Below are positions 24,601 to 39,600 of a DNA stretch of 64,000 nt, piece by piece; the first letter of the stretch is position 1, and every line of letters starts with the position of its first letter. The DNA is from Eubacteriales bacterium. GTDB taxonomy: Bacteria; Bacillota; Clostridia; Lachnospirales; Lachnospiraceae. The translations under genes and the position numbers were made by a program. The stretch covers positions 1-64,000 of the forward strand of contig JAUNJN010000008.1 of assembly GCA_030533235.1 (NCBI GenBank). The letters run 5' to 3'. Below the pieces are notes generated by a model. It had not been told where the DNA came from, did no database searches, and was given only the letters and a program-made list of their open reading frames with translations.

Positions 24601-27600
24601 AGGGGCGAGAGCTCTTTCATTGCTTTCAGATGGGGACCGTGTGTTGATTTGTGAGGGATGTACGCACCACAGACAATGCGAAGATATCGGTACGGTGAAG
24701 TTGCCGAAATGGCTGAAAGAATATACAGGAAAAGAGTTTGTCTACGAATTTACATCCGGGGGAAGCTTTCCGGAGGATGTATCTTCCTATAAGATGATTA
24801 TTCATTGTGGTGGTTGCATGTTAAATGAAAAGGAAGTAACATCTCGAATGAAAAATGCCCTGGATCAGGGAGTTCCGTTTACAAATTACGGAACAACGAT
24901 TGCCCTGACACAAGGCATACTGAAACGTTCATTAGAGTTTTTTGTTTCTGACAGCGGCGATTCGCTTGCTTAACATTTCCGGATCCTGTGCATATTCGAG
25001 TGCAACCTGTTCGTGGACGATTCCGTTTAGTACAAGGTCAGACAGGCTTGCGTCCATGGTTATCATGCCGAGATTTCGTGATTGGGAGATGACACCGTCG
25101 ATTTGGTGAATCTTTGAATCACGAATCATCGTCTTAATTGCCGGGGTCAGGAGCATAATTTCAAAAGCAGGAACGAGTCCGCCGTTTACGGTCGGAATGA
25201 GTTGTTGGGATACAACAGCCTGCAATACCATAGAAAGCTGTACGGCAATCTGGCGCTGTTGGGTCGGTGGGAATGCATCAATAATACGGTCTATCGTATT
25301 GGATGCACCGATTGTGTGTAGTGTGGACAGCATCAGATGTCCGGTTTCTGCAGCAGTCATTGCCACACTGATCGTTTCGTGGTCTCGCATCTCGCCGAGC
25401 AAAATGACATCCGGACTTTGACGGAGCGATGCACGGAGCGCAGTAATATAACTATCGGTATCGGTCACAACCTCACGTTGAGACACGATGCTTTTTTTGT
25501 GCGTATGCAAATACTCGAGCGGATCCTCCAATGTAATAATGTGGGACTGCCTTGTACTATTGATATGGTCAATCATGCATGCAAGCGTCGTTGATTTACC
25601 GGAGCCGGCAGGACCTGTTACAAGTACCATGCCTTTCTTTAACTCGGCAAGACCCATAATTGTTGATTGAATCTCCGGTTTAAACCCGAGCTGTTCCGGC
25701 TTTGGAATCGTAAATGTAATGACACGGATGACAGCGGATAAGGAACCGCGCTGTTTGTATGCATTGATACGAAAACGGGCAACGCCTCGAAGTGCGAAGG
25801 AAAAATCGTCATCTCCCTGTACAGTCAGATGTGTCATGTCCCGGTTGCCGGCCAGCTCATAGATTTCGTGGATCATTGCTGCTGTGTCGGAAGGCATCAA
25901 TTTTTCTTCTCCTTCGTTATATAATTGGTTGTGCAGCTTGTAGGACAAAGGAAGTCCTGCAACGATAAAAATATCGGATGCACCGAGCGTTGTGATTTTT
26001 GTTAACAGATCAATTGCATTCATGAGATCACTCCTTATTTATGTTCTAGAACAGAAGACCGCCATCTTCGCGGATGGTCGTCGTATCCTGTGGATTGTTT
26101 GTTGTAATTGTTTTATATTCGATGATCGTGTAGACAGGTTCATTATCATCTGTCGCATCTGCCTGTAACGTGACAGACAGATTTTGCGTGTCGTTGATCG
26201 GAACCGTAAAGTGTAAGGCCTCCGGATTTGTTTCGCGGCTTTCAATCAGGTCTGCAATCCTTGTTTCCGCAATACTGACTGCTGCGTAATAATCCTTTGT
26301 GTGCTCTGCCGTTTGTGTGCTTTTGGTGTAATCTGCATTTGCGGATGCAAAGGAGAGTACGGAAAATGCAACCAGACACAAGAGTACAAAGGTAACCAGA
26401 ATGAGGGAAGTTCCGATGGTAATTCCATTTTTCTTTTTTTTGTTAGTATTCATTTCGTATCCCCCCTGTAAACCTGAACGGGCATGGAGAATATTTCTTC
26501 TCCGTCCGTAAGCTTCGTTGTGAAGATTGTCAATGTGCAAAGGTTGTTTTCGTAGGAGTAGGTCAGCTTCTCCTGATAAATTGCAGCATCCTTTGTGCAG
26601 CTTTGAAAATCGTTGTCAAAGTAAATTGTCAGAACATTATTTTCAGATACAGTTGCAAGCGGATATATCTCGCACATTTCTGTCAGGACATCATTGCCGT
26701 TTATCGCAGTGCTGCGCAATATCTCTGCTGCATTTTGTGCTTCAACAACGGCATGTGTAGTTGCGACGGATGCCTTGCTTTTTAGGTGTGTTTGTACGAA
26801 CAGCTGTATACAGACCGCTGATGCAATGGAAAACAGCAGAATGGACACGATAAATTCCATCAGAAAAATCGATGTTTTGGAATGTCTGTTTTGCATGCCG
26901 GTCACCTCCCTGTCTGTCCGTTTGCTGCTGACACATAAAATGTCGTTGTGTTGTCGTTGGTGTCGGTAATATGGAAGGCATAAAACGCGGGACTGATTTC
27001 TTCTGCGTTAAAACCGTGTAATTCCAATATAGGTGTACCGGCGGATCTTAAAAATTCCGAACCGTCTAAAATTGTAAGTTCCTTGAGTGCGCTTTCATCA
27101 AAGTACAAATAGGTAACATATGTGTGTCCTTCCGTTGTTTGCCGCAGTGCGACAACGGAACCGGAAGACTGGGTTGTGATTGTAATATTGTCTGCACTGT
27201 CAAAGCGGCGAAGCTTTTCGGTGATATATGCGGAGGTTGTACGGACCGTAAAATTGTCGGATGTATCCCGGATGGTTTGCTTGTAAATGTGTGCACCAAA
27301 AAGCACTACAAAAAGAGCACTAATAAGGAATACACAGAGTAGTGCCAATAAAAACAGAGTATCCACTGTGGAGCTTTTTTTACGTGTTAATTTCATACGA
27401 TTACCTCTCGATAACGTGAACAACCGGCAAAAGGTTTGAACCGATATTTTCGTAGCTGATTAGAAATTTGTCTTTGTTATACAAAAGACCATAATGATCT
27501 TCAATGTAAGAAAGTGAAGGCGGATAGGCACCTTCCACGGCATAGCAATGTACGATGTTGCGTTGCAATGCATCCTCAAGAAGTGCTTTTTCATTTAATG

Positions 27601-30600
27601 TATCACTGTCTGCCACATTTGATATTCCGTAGATAAATGCAATCAGAATACCGATGAAAGCGACAATTGATAAAGGAAATGCACGGAGGAATTGTTTGCA
27701 TTTGTTTTGCTTTTGAAACCGATTCATAAAAACCTCCTTAGCTGATGCCGGACATAATGCCAAGTAATGGCATGATTACAGACAGTAATATAAAGCATAC
27801 AATCACGGATAATATAATAACAAGTGTCGGTTCTAACGTGGATATAGTGTGATTCATACTACGTTCAATATCCGCGTCATAGCTGTCAGCAATTTTCTTT
27901 AGTACCGTGTCGGCAGAACCGGTGGAAAAACCGATACTGACCATCTTGGAATAGGTGCTTGTAAAGATTCCTGAGTTTGCAAGTGCGGTTGAAAAGGACT
28001 GTGGGGCTTCTGTTTCAGTGCCCTCCATCAAGGAACGGCACATGGCAATCTTTGCACCTATGATATCGTTGTCAACGAGCTTTTCTACAAGATCCAAGCT
28101 CTCGTCGGTATCAAGTCCTGCTGCCATTGTGATTGCCATTCCGGAAGCAAAACGACCGGAGGCAATTTTTTCGTAGAAGCGTTTTGTCAGGAAAAATTTT
28201 GAGCAAAAATGTTTGAATGCCCGCTTTCCGGCAGGGAGCTTTGTAAATATGAGAAATGCAACTGTCAGTACGGCAAAAATCACGATAAACAAAACCGAAT
28301 ATCTTGTCAATGTGGTCCCGAGTTTCAGTAATCCGCCTGAAAAACCGGATAATTCAGAACCTAATTGATTAAATACCTTGTTAAATATTGGTAGTACCTT
28401 AATCACCAATACGAATATGACAATAATCATCATGGCGACAATCATAAAAGGATATGTTACCGCACTCTTGATGCTTTCGGCAATCGATTCCTCCCGGTTG
28501 TAGTGAAAAGCGAGAGACTCGAATACTTCTTCTAATTTACCGGATGTATTTCCGATTTCAATCATGTGGCATGCATAAGGAGGAAATACACCGGAAGCGG
28601 CGATTGCTTCGGAGAAGGAATCACCTTCCGTACATTTGGTTGCAATTGGGAGCAGAATGGCGCGTCCTTCTTCGGTATCGACATCGTTTAGCATAAGTTC
28701 AATGCCGGCTGCCGGCGTAAGACCGGCTTTTAATATCATAGCCATATGGTCGCAAAACATTGAAAGCTCGCGATTGGATAACATTTTTGTTTTCATTGTG
28801 TTGACCTCCGTTAATAGGTGTAAAGAGTATTGTAATTGCTTCCGTCCCCGATGAATTCTTTTACATCGGATTCGGAACTGTCGCTTGCTGCAAAGGTTGG
28901 GTCCATTAAAGACCAATGGGATCCGTCAAATTCAATAATGCCGTCAATCCAACCCTTGTCTTCAATATAAACACTGATCCATGCGTGATACGCGTCCTTG
29001 GCATATCCGATTTCAAGTCGTGTCGGAATAGATTGACAGCGAAGCATGGCTGCCATCAATGCAGCATAGTCAAAACAAATTCCTTTTTTTGTTGATAAGA
29101 CCTCGTCCACATCCGGCAGGTAATCATAGGCTACCGTCTGCGCTTCTTCTTTATCATAGACAATCGTGCTTGTAACAAAATGATATACGGCTTCGACGAG
29201 TGCAAGATCGGAAGTCGTTGTTGCAGCAAGCTCGTTTGATTTTTGAACCGCCTTTGAATTGTGGTCAAAGTTTACATACAGATTTGGATATAAAAAAGGA
29301 CCGAAGCTGTTTTCAACCGTAACCTCAAAATCACCGGAATAGGCAGTGGAATACTCGGTTCCGCTGATGTTTTCAAATATGGCGATTGTGTATTTGCCGT
29401 TTCCTGCGGTAAGAGGAAGACATGCCGGCTCGTTTTTTATGTTGTATGTGTATGTCAGTGCGTCCGGACCTGTAAGTTGCAGCTTGACTTTTTGGTTGGT
29501 GCCGGTATATGTGACATAGCAATAGCCTTCCGATGCGTTTGAAATGTCAATCGTCACGCAGTCATTTCCCTGCGTGCGGGTGCCTGGGGCATCCGGTTCT
29601 CTGAATTCACCGAAAGTATCCTTCATGGAAACAGGTGACTGCTTCTCAAGTGAAAAGGCATCATTCGATACCTTTTTGCCACAGCCATCCAAAAAACATA
29701 CACAAGCGGATATCCATATATAACACGTTAACATGCGGAAGAAGCTTGAAAACCTTTTTCCCATAGGGTGCTCCTTTGTATCGAAATACATAATATTGTG
29801 CATACAAAATATACTACTAATTATAATGCATATCATTCGAAAAGGAAAGAAAAATCCTTGAAAAACACTATCCGTTGACGTATAATCGAAGCAATAATAT
29901 GCACATAAGAGGTGGAAATGAAAACGCTTGTAATTATCCCGGCTTATAATGAGTCGGAAAATATTGTAAATACAGTTACAACCTTAACAAAGCATTGTCC
30001 GGATGTGGATTATATTATCATAAATGATTGTTCGAAGGATGCAACAGAGCAGATTTGCAGGGAGCATGGATTTTGTTATATTTCATTGCCGATTAATCTA
30101 GGAATCGGTGGTGGCATGCAGACCGGTTATCGATATGCCTATGAAAACGGGTATGACATTGCTATTCAGTTTGATGGAGATGGTCAGCACAACGCAGAGT
30201 ATATTCCGGATTTGATTGCTCCGATTGTAAACGGCGAAGCGGATATGGTCATCGGCTCCAGATTTATTAACAAAGAGGGTTTTCAAACTTCTTTTATGCG
30301 TCGTATGGGAATTAATATGCTTGGATGTGTTTTGCGGTTGTTTGGACGTGTGAAGATTACGGATGCGACGAGCGGTTTTCGTGCGATTTCGCGAGAGATG
30401 ATTGCTTTTTTTTCGCAGCACTATGCCCAGGACTATCCGGAGCCGGAGTCAATTATTGCGGCTGCATCCAGCGGCTTTCATGTAAAAGAAGTCCCGGTTG
30501 TTATGAATGAACGTACTGCGGGGGTATCGTCAATCAATACCCTTAAATCTGTATATTATATGATAAAGGTTACGCTTGCCATTGCGATGTATCGTTTGGT

Positions 30601-33600
30601 AGGTAAGAAATGGAGGTAACACACATATGATGACAAGTTTATTTCGCTCGATTTTATTGATTGGTGTGCTCGTTTATCTCCTTGGAATCATATTATTGAT
30701 GCGTAAAGGGAAAATGAATCTCAAGTATTCCCTTGTTTGGTTTGCTGCGGGTATCATTCTTCTGGTTTGCGCAATTTTTCCGCAAATCATTCGCGGGCTT
30801 GCCCAGTTGTTTGGCGTGTATTCAGAAGTAAATATTGTTTTTTTCCTGGGCGTATGTTTCCTTCTTGTGATTATTCTATCGCTAACATCAATCGCATCAC
30901 TGCTCAGTGAACGTGTGCGAGCATTGACACAGACACAGGCGATTTTGGAAAAACGGGTACGTGAGTTAGAACAGAAGCAAAGCGGAAAGGATTCGGAACA
31001 GGCATGACATATCAAGGAGGCTCACATACATTTGTTGTATGTGCATACAAAGAAAGTCCATATTTGGCGGAGTGTGTGAAGTCATTATTAAGACAGACCG
31101 TGCATAGTCATATAATTATGACGACCTCCACACCGAATAAGCATATTAAAGAGGTTGCGGCACGTTACCATATTCCGCTTGTTGTAAATGATGCACCGTC
31201 CGGCATTGCTTCCGATTGGAATTATGCTTATTCACAGGCAAGGACTCCTCTTGTTACGATTGCACATCAGGATGACATTTACGATGCGGATTTTTTGGAA
31301 TGTACGCTTGCTTCATTTTCAAAAGCAAAATGTCCGATTCTTGCACATACGGCGTATTATGAGATTCGAAACGGCAAAAAGGTCTACAGCAATCGTTTGC
31401 TTCGGGTAAAAAAACTTTTGCTTATGCCGCTTATTCCAAGCTTTACCTGGAACAGCAGATTTTTGCGTCGCAGATCGCTGTCGCTCGGATGCGGTATTTG
31501 CTGTCCTTCGGTCACGTATGTAAAGAATCAGCTGCCGAAGGAGCCGTTTGAAGAAAAATATCGTGCCAGCATCGATTGGCAGACATGGGAGCGTTACTCC
31601 AAGCAAAAAGGAGCATTTTGCTATGTTTCCAAGCCAAAGATGGGGCATCGTATCCATGAAGAGTCGGAAACGTCGAAGGTCATCGGGGACGGAAACGGAA
31701 GAACCGGTGAGGACTATGAGCTTTTCCGAAAGTTCTGGCCGGCACCGATTGCAAGGCTTTTGGTGCGTCTCTATGCAAAAGGTCAAAAGAGCAATGATTT
31801 ATAGGGTGTATTTTGGCATAAAAAAACAACTTGATATCTGTCACAAAATGCATTAAAATGTAGAAAGATTAGTTGAGAATAATTCTCAACAACATATATA
31901 AAAGGAGGATTACATCATGGCATATGTAATTAATGACGGCTGTGTTATGTGTGGTGCTTGTGCAGGTGCTTGTCCTGTAGGCGCAATCAGCGAGGGAGAC
32001 GGCAAGTTCGAGATCGCTGCAGATACATGTATTTCTTGTGGAGCATGTGCAGGCACATGTCCGACAGGCGTTATTTCAGAGGAGTAATTATTACATAATT
32101 GCTCACACATAGAAAGAGGAGTACGAAAGAGCGTACTCCTCTTTTCGTGTGATTCTTGTGTTTGTAATGTATATGGGTTTTAGGCTGGCATCACCTCCGG
32201 TCTTTTTTCGCATATCATAATCATAGACAATAAGGAAATTGATGTGTGATATATTTTATATATGGATTATGATGAGCGATGTTTGATGTTTGCAAATGTC
32301 CGTAGCATAATTAATTTCAAAATCGTTAAAATAATAATGTGGGTAAAAGGTGGGAATACCACAAACATAAATGATAAAAAGAATGTTGAAACTGAAAGAA
32401 AAAACAGACATTCACATAAGAAAAGCCTACTATAAATATAATAAAAATGCAAGAAAAATCTATGAAAATTTCTGTTATTTTCTGTTTGAAAATATGTGAA
32501 AAAAGTGAGAAAAAACTTTACATGTTGAAAATTTGTGATAAACTAGTATTACTTTCAGGAAAGGAGTGACTGAGATGAAGATTGAAAGATTAAGTGAAAA
32601 TCAAATTCGATGCACACTTTACAAGGCGGATTTGGCAGACAAGGAACTTCTTTTGGCGGAGTTAGCATATGGTACGGATAAGGCGAAAGAGCTGTTTCGC
32701 GAGTTGATGCAGCAGGCATCCGAAGAGTTAGGGTTTGAGGTGGATAATATTCCACTTATGATAGAAGCAATACCTGTGTCACCGGAGTGTCTCGTTCTGA
32801 TTATTACGAAGGTTGAGGATCCGGATGAGCTCGATACGAGATTTTCGAGGTTTACGAGACCGATTGATCGGGAGGAAGATGAGATTGAGATAGATGAAGA
32901 TGATACGATAGAGTCGGGTGATTCTGCACAGGATATGCAGAGTGCGGCGGCAGGTCGTGCGACGGATGGATTGCTGGAGGCTCTTGGTAATTTGGCAGAG
33001 GGACTCAGTGCACTCGGTAGCGGACGTATGGCAGCCAAAAAGGCACGTGGTTCTGCAAAGCAGCAGGAGAACCAGACGGATGTGTTCCGGATCTTTGCAT
33101 TTAAGTCTCTGGATCAGGTGATTTTATCTGCAAAGCTCGTGACCGGATTGTATAAGAGTGAGAATTCCCTTTACAAGAATCCGAAGGATAGCAGATTCTA
33201 TCTGTATATGACAAAAGATAAAAATACAGATGGCGAGTTTGTTCGTACCTGCAATTTGATTAGCGAGTATGGAAGCAGAGTTCGTACCACGTATGCGACA
33301 CCGAGTCATATGGAGGAGCACTTTAAGTTGATTATCGATGCGAATGCACTTCAGACATTGTCCAAATTATAAAGTAATGCAAAAAAATTATCCGAATGTC
33401 ATGTGGCATTCGGATAATTTTTTTTGCTGATGTGCCTGGCGGTGCACCGATGTTCTTCGTTTTGTTGTAGAAATAGTCTGTGAGAGAACGGCGGTTAGTT
33501 GTTTTGCGAACGTGCAAGAATTCGCATAAGACGAAGGAACAGGTTTGCAATGTCGACATATAATTCTGCTGCCGAATCTACAGCGTTGTCCACCGTCTTA

Positions 33601-36600
33601 GGAATTGCATTTGCCTTTGCCCAGTCAAATCCGATGTAACCGCAGAAAAGAAGTACTACAACATAATCAATAATTCCAAGCTCCATTCCGATGAAGAATG
33701 TAATTAACTCAATTACAACTGTGACGAGTAATGTTATACCGAGTGTTCTGCCGAGACTTAAGAAAAAGTTCGGAAAAACGGAGGCTAGGAACATCATAAC
33801 CAATGTTACAACCGCAGTAATTGCGAAAGCTGATACAATAACGGTTTCATAACCGGTCATGATATATGCATTTACGGTGACGGCGATAACCATACCGATA
33901 GGAATTACAATCAGGTTATAGCCGGCAAAGCTTACGACCGGATTTTGTGATTTATTTACCATGACTACACCGATGATTGCCATAGCAAAATATAAAATAT
34001 AGAATAAGATCGGATTGCCTATCATCAAATCGAAGATGGCATCAAAGCAAAACTGAATCATAAATACATTTACAAGGAAACCGTAAAGTAAAACACCTCC
34101 GATAATCAGGTTGTACTTCTGTGCTGAAATTTCGTCAGCCTGAACCGGTGCGGAAACACCATAACCGTTTCCTGTGTTTGTAGAATACTGGTTGCCGTAT
34201 TGCATGCTGTATTGATTGTTATATTGGTTATATTGTGTATACTGCGCGTTGCTTTGGTTGTATGGATCATATTGCGCATTGTTTTGGCCGTTATACTGTC
34301 CGTACGGATTGTTGTATTGTCCGTAGTTGTTCGGATCGTAGTTATTGTAGCCGTTGTTGTCATTATATGACATAAAAATCCCCCTTTATATTACGATTCC
34401 TTTTTTTCGAGATACTCATTAATAGAAGTAACTACTTCGTCAACGTTCATACCGTGTACGGCGCAAGCCTCTGCAAGTGACTCCATAGCCGCAGAAGGAC
34501 AACCTACACAGTGCATACCGGATGCCATAAGAATTGCAGCGTTACCCGGGTCGATTTCTATGATTTCATGGATGAGCATAGACGGATCGATTTGCTTTGC
34601 CATATCATTTACCCCCTTATAAAAACTATAATTACTATATTAATATTGAAATAATTACGCGAACTGATTATAACACATGAAAAAGATAAATGTCTATATA
34701 TCGTATGTGAAAAGTTTGCAAAATGCATATCGTGTGTTTGTATACTGTATACAATCTATGTATTGAAAAAAGTACAAAAAAATGCTTTTTTTGCGTTGAC
34801 GTGTATACAATTCAAAATTATAATGAAATCAGAACAGGAAAATAGGCGGGGTTACAGACGATTTTACGTGTGTCGTCATTTTTCTGGAGAAACATATTTC
34901 ACAATAAAAAATCGCTCTATGCGAAAAGAAAAAGGAGGAATACAAACAATGTTATTAAAGTTGGATGCATTCGAATCAGCAGGTTGGGACGGTTTCGTAC
35001 CTGGCAAGTGGCAGAAGGAAATCGAGGTTCGTGATTTCATTCAGAAGAACTACACACCATATGAAGGCGATGATGCTTTCCTGGCTGAACCAACACAGGA
35101 CACAAAGGATTTATGGCAGATGGTTCTCGAACTTTCTAAGAAGGAGAGAGAAGCAGGCGGCGTTCTTGATATGGATACAAAGGTAGTATCTACACTTACT
35201 TCCCATGGCCCTGGATACCTCGATAAGAGCAAGGAAAAGATCGTAGGCTTCCAGACAGATAAGCCTTTCAAGAGAGGTATGAACGTTTACGGTGGTATCC
35301 GTATGGCTATGAAGGCTTGCGAGGATAACGGTTATACAGTTGATCCTGAGATCGTTGAGTTCTTCACAAAGCACAGAAAGACACACAACGCTGGTGTATT
35401 CGATGTATACGATGATGAGATCAGAAGATGTCGTTCAAATCACATCATCACAGGTCTTCCGGATGCATACGGTCGTGGCCGTATCATCGGTGACTACAGA
35501 AGAGTAGCTCTTTACGGTATTGATATTCTTGTAGCTGATAAGAAGATTCAGAAGGATTCTTTCGGCGAGGTTTACACAGATGATGTTATCAGAGGTAAGG
35601 AAGAGATTTCTGAGCAGATTCGTGCACTTGGCGAGTTAAAGCAGATGGCTGCTTCTTACGGTATTGATATTTCTAAACCGGCTACAAACGTTAAGGAAGC
35701 TATTCAGGCACTTTACTTCGGTTATCTTGGTGCAGTTAAGGAGCAGAATGGTGCGGCTATGTCACTTGGACGTACATCTACATTCCTTGATATCTACGCT
35801 GAGAGAGACCTTGCAAATGGTACATTTACAGAGTCAGAGATTCAGGAGTTTATTGATCACTTCATCATGAAGCTTCGTCTCGTTAAGTTTGCACGTACAA
35901 CTGAGTACAATCAGATTTTCGCAGGTGACCCTGTATGGGTAACAGAGTCTCTTGGTGGTATGGGTGTTGACGGACGTACACTTGTTACAAAGATGAGCTT
36001 CCGTTATCTTCATACACTTGACAATTTAGGTACATCACCGGAGCCAAACCTTACAGTTCTTTGGTCTAAGAACCTTCCGATGAACTTTAAGCAGTATTGT
36101 GCAAAGATGTCTATCAAGTCATCTTCTATCCAGTATGAGAATGATGATCTTATGAGACCGGTTCACGGTGATGATTATGGTATCGCATGTTGTGTATCTT
36201 CCATGAGAATCGGTAAGGATATGCAGTTCTTCGGTGCCAGAGCAAACCTTGCTAAGTGTCTCCTTTACGCAATCAACGGTGGTGTTGATGAGTGTACAGG
36301 CGTACAGGTAGGTCCTAAGTTCAGACCGGTTACTTCTGAGTACCTTGACTTCGATGACGTTATGGAGAAGTTTGATGATATGATGGAGTGGTTGGCTAAG
36401 GTTTACGTTAGCGCGCTTAACATCATCCACTATATGCATGATAAGTATGCTTATGAGAGAATTCAGATGGCTCTTCATGACAGAGATGTTAAGAGATTCT
36501 TCGCAACAGGTCTTGCAGGTCTTTCAGTTGTAGCTGACTCTCTTTCAGCTATCAAGTATGCGAAGGTTAAGTGTATCAGAAATGAGCAGGGCATCGTAAC

Positions 36601-39600
36601 ATCTTACGAAGTAGAGGGAGATTTCCCTAAGTATGGTAACAATGATGACAGAGTTGATAAGCTTGCAGCAAGCCTTGTATCAACATTTATGCACAAGTTA
36701 AGAAAGCATCACGTATACAGAAATGGTTTCCCAACCATGTCAGTACTTACAATTACATCAAACGTAACATATGGTAAGAACACAGGTGATACACCTTGCG
36801 GCAGAAAGCATGGTCAGCCATTCGCTCCTGGTGCAAACCCAATGCATGGTAGAGATTCTCACGGTGCTATGGCTTCCCTTTCTTCAGTTGCTAAGCTTCC
36901 ATACATGGATTCACAGGATGGTATCTCAAATACATTCTCAATTATTCCGGGAGCACTTGGTAAGGAAGATCAGGTATTTGCAGGAGACCTTGATGTAGAT
37001 CTTAAGCTTGACTAATAAGGACTGATTTACATGGAAAATCAATTTAAAAATGTTGACGATATTGTAGCTATGTTGGACGGTATGACTGAGAACGGTCATG
37101 GACACATTAATGTGTCCTTTGACCCGAATCAGGAAGGCAAGACGGTTGAAACCTTAGGATGCATTGACTGTGCCAAAGGTAATCTCGCTTGCCAGGTACC
37201 GACTTTACATGATGGCATCGATGATGCGTTTGAAGATTAATAAGTATAGGAGGATTATATTATGGCTAGCACACAGCAGATTGATAACTTAGTTGGAATG
37301 TTAGATGGATATGTAGAAAAAGGTGGATATCACTTAAATGTTAATGTATATAACAGAGATACTCTTCTTGATGCTCAGAAGCATCCTGAGAATTATCCAC
37401 AGCTTACAATCCGTGTTTCCGGTTACGCTGTAAACTTCATTAAGCTTACACCGGAGCAGCAGGCTGATGTTATCTCACGTACATTCCACGAGGGACTTTA
37501 ATATTCAGTAATCACGATAAGGGTTGTCGTTTTAACGACAGCCCTTATTTTATTGCATAGGAAAGTGCTTTTGCAACAGAAACCTCGGACCACGAATTTA
37601 TATCATAAATTTCCAAAAAATATCATCGATTTTACTAAACAATCCGGTCGAAATGTGGTATACTTTTATACATACGAAATGCATTTGCATTTACAGGTAT
37701 CATACGAATAATGCAATGTAAAAATAAAGATTGAAAGTGAGTGAAAATAGATGGAAGGAATGATTCATTCAATCGAGACCTTCGGAACCGTTGATGGTCC
37801 GGGGATTCGGTATGTTGTATTTGTAAAAGGGTGCCCGATGAGATGTCAGTATTGCCATAATCCTGATACATGGGAGATGGCAGGCGGAACTAAGATGACG
37901 GTTGAAGAGATTTTGGATGACTATGACAGATATCGACCGTTTTTAAAGGATGGGGGACTTACGGTAACAGGCGGCGAGCCGCTTGTGCAGATTGATTTTC
38001 TGATTGAGTTATTTGAACAGGCAAAAAAACGGGATATTCATACATGCCTTGATACATCGGGGATTATGTTTAGAAGAGATAATCCGATTATTTATGAAAA
38101 ATATCTTCGGCTTATGAAGGTGACGGATTTGATTATGCTTGATATCAAGCATATTGATCCGGAGGAACACAGGAAGCTTACCGCACAACCATGTGACCAC
38201 ATTTTTGATTTTCTGAAATTTTTGGATGAGCAGGAAAAAACAATTTGGATTCGCCATGTGCTTGTGCCGGGCATTACGCTTGTGCCGGAGTATTTGGAAC
38301 GCCTCGGAGACTTTATCGGACAGTTTACCCATATTAAGGCGTTGGATGTTTTGCCGTATCACAATATGGGAAAGACCAAGTATGAACAGCTGGGAATTGA
38401 TTATGTATTAAAGGATGTTCCGGAGGCAACAAAGGAACAGGCAATTGAAGCACGAAACACCATTATTGCCGCCATGAAAAAACGCCGTATGAAGATGCGT
38501 GAAGAGGGACAAAACGTGTAAAAACAGAGATAAAATTGCGAATGATTGTACACAAAAAAATATTATCTTCTTTTTTGTATTGCGTAGCAACATAGGTACA
38601 ATATATTCGCAATTTTTTGGATGTATATACAAACCGTTTTTATTAAAATATAAAGTGGATATAAACGGTATACAAGGCGCTTCGATTGACAGAATCGACG
38701 CTGATATTAAGGAGGTGCATAAATTGGAAAAAACATTTCGTGAGATGGCCGAGGAATTGGTTAGTAAGATGACGGTTGATGAGGTAGCAACCCAGTTAAA
38801 GTACGATTCTCCGGCGATCCCAAGACTTGGCATTCCGGCGTATAATTGGTGGAATGAAGTGTTACATGGCGTTGCGAGAGCAGGTACTGCAACCGTATTC
38901 CCGCAGGCGATTGCTATGGCAGCAATGTTTGATGACGGGTTCCTAAAGGAGATTGCAGAGACGATTGCCACGGAAGCACGTGCAAAATACAATGCACAAG
39001 CTGCTGATGAGGACAGAGATATTTACAAGGGTCTTACCGTATGGTCACCGAATGTGAATATTTTCAGAGATCCAAGATGGGGCAGAGGTCATGAGACTTA
39101 CGGAGAAGATCCGTATCTTACATCCAGACTCGGAGTAGCGTTTATCAAGGGATTGCAGGGCGACGGCAAGTATCTTAAGACAGCAGCGTGTGCAAAGCAT
39201 TTTGCTGTTCATTCAGGCCCGGAGGCGATTCGCCACAGCTTTGATGCAATTGCATCAAAGAAGGATATGTATGAAACGTATCTTCCGGCATTTAAGGCTG
39301 CAGTTCAGGAAGCGGACGTTGAGACGGTTATGGGAGCTTACAACCGTACGAACGGTGAGCCTTGTTGCGGAAGCAAGACACTTCTGGTAGATATTTTGAA
39401 AGAAGAGTGGGGATTTGACGGACATATCGTTTCTGACTGTTGGGCGATTCGTGACTTTCACACAAATCATATGGTGACGAGTACAGCAGCTGAGTCTGCC
39501 GCATTAGCACTTAAGAACGGTTGCGATTTAAATTGCGGAAATACATATTTGCACTTGATGGTAGCTTTACAGGAAGGACTTATTACAGAAGAGGATCTTC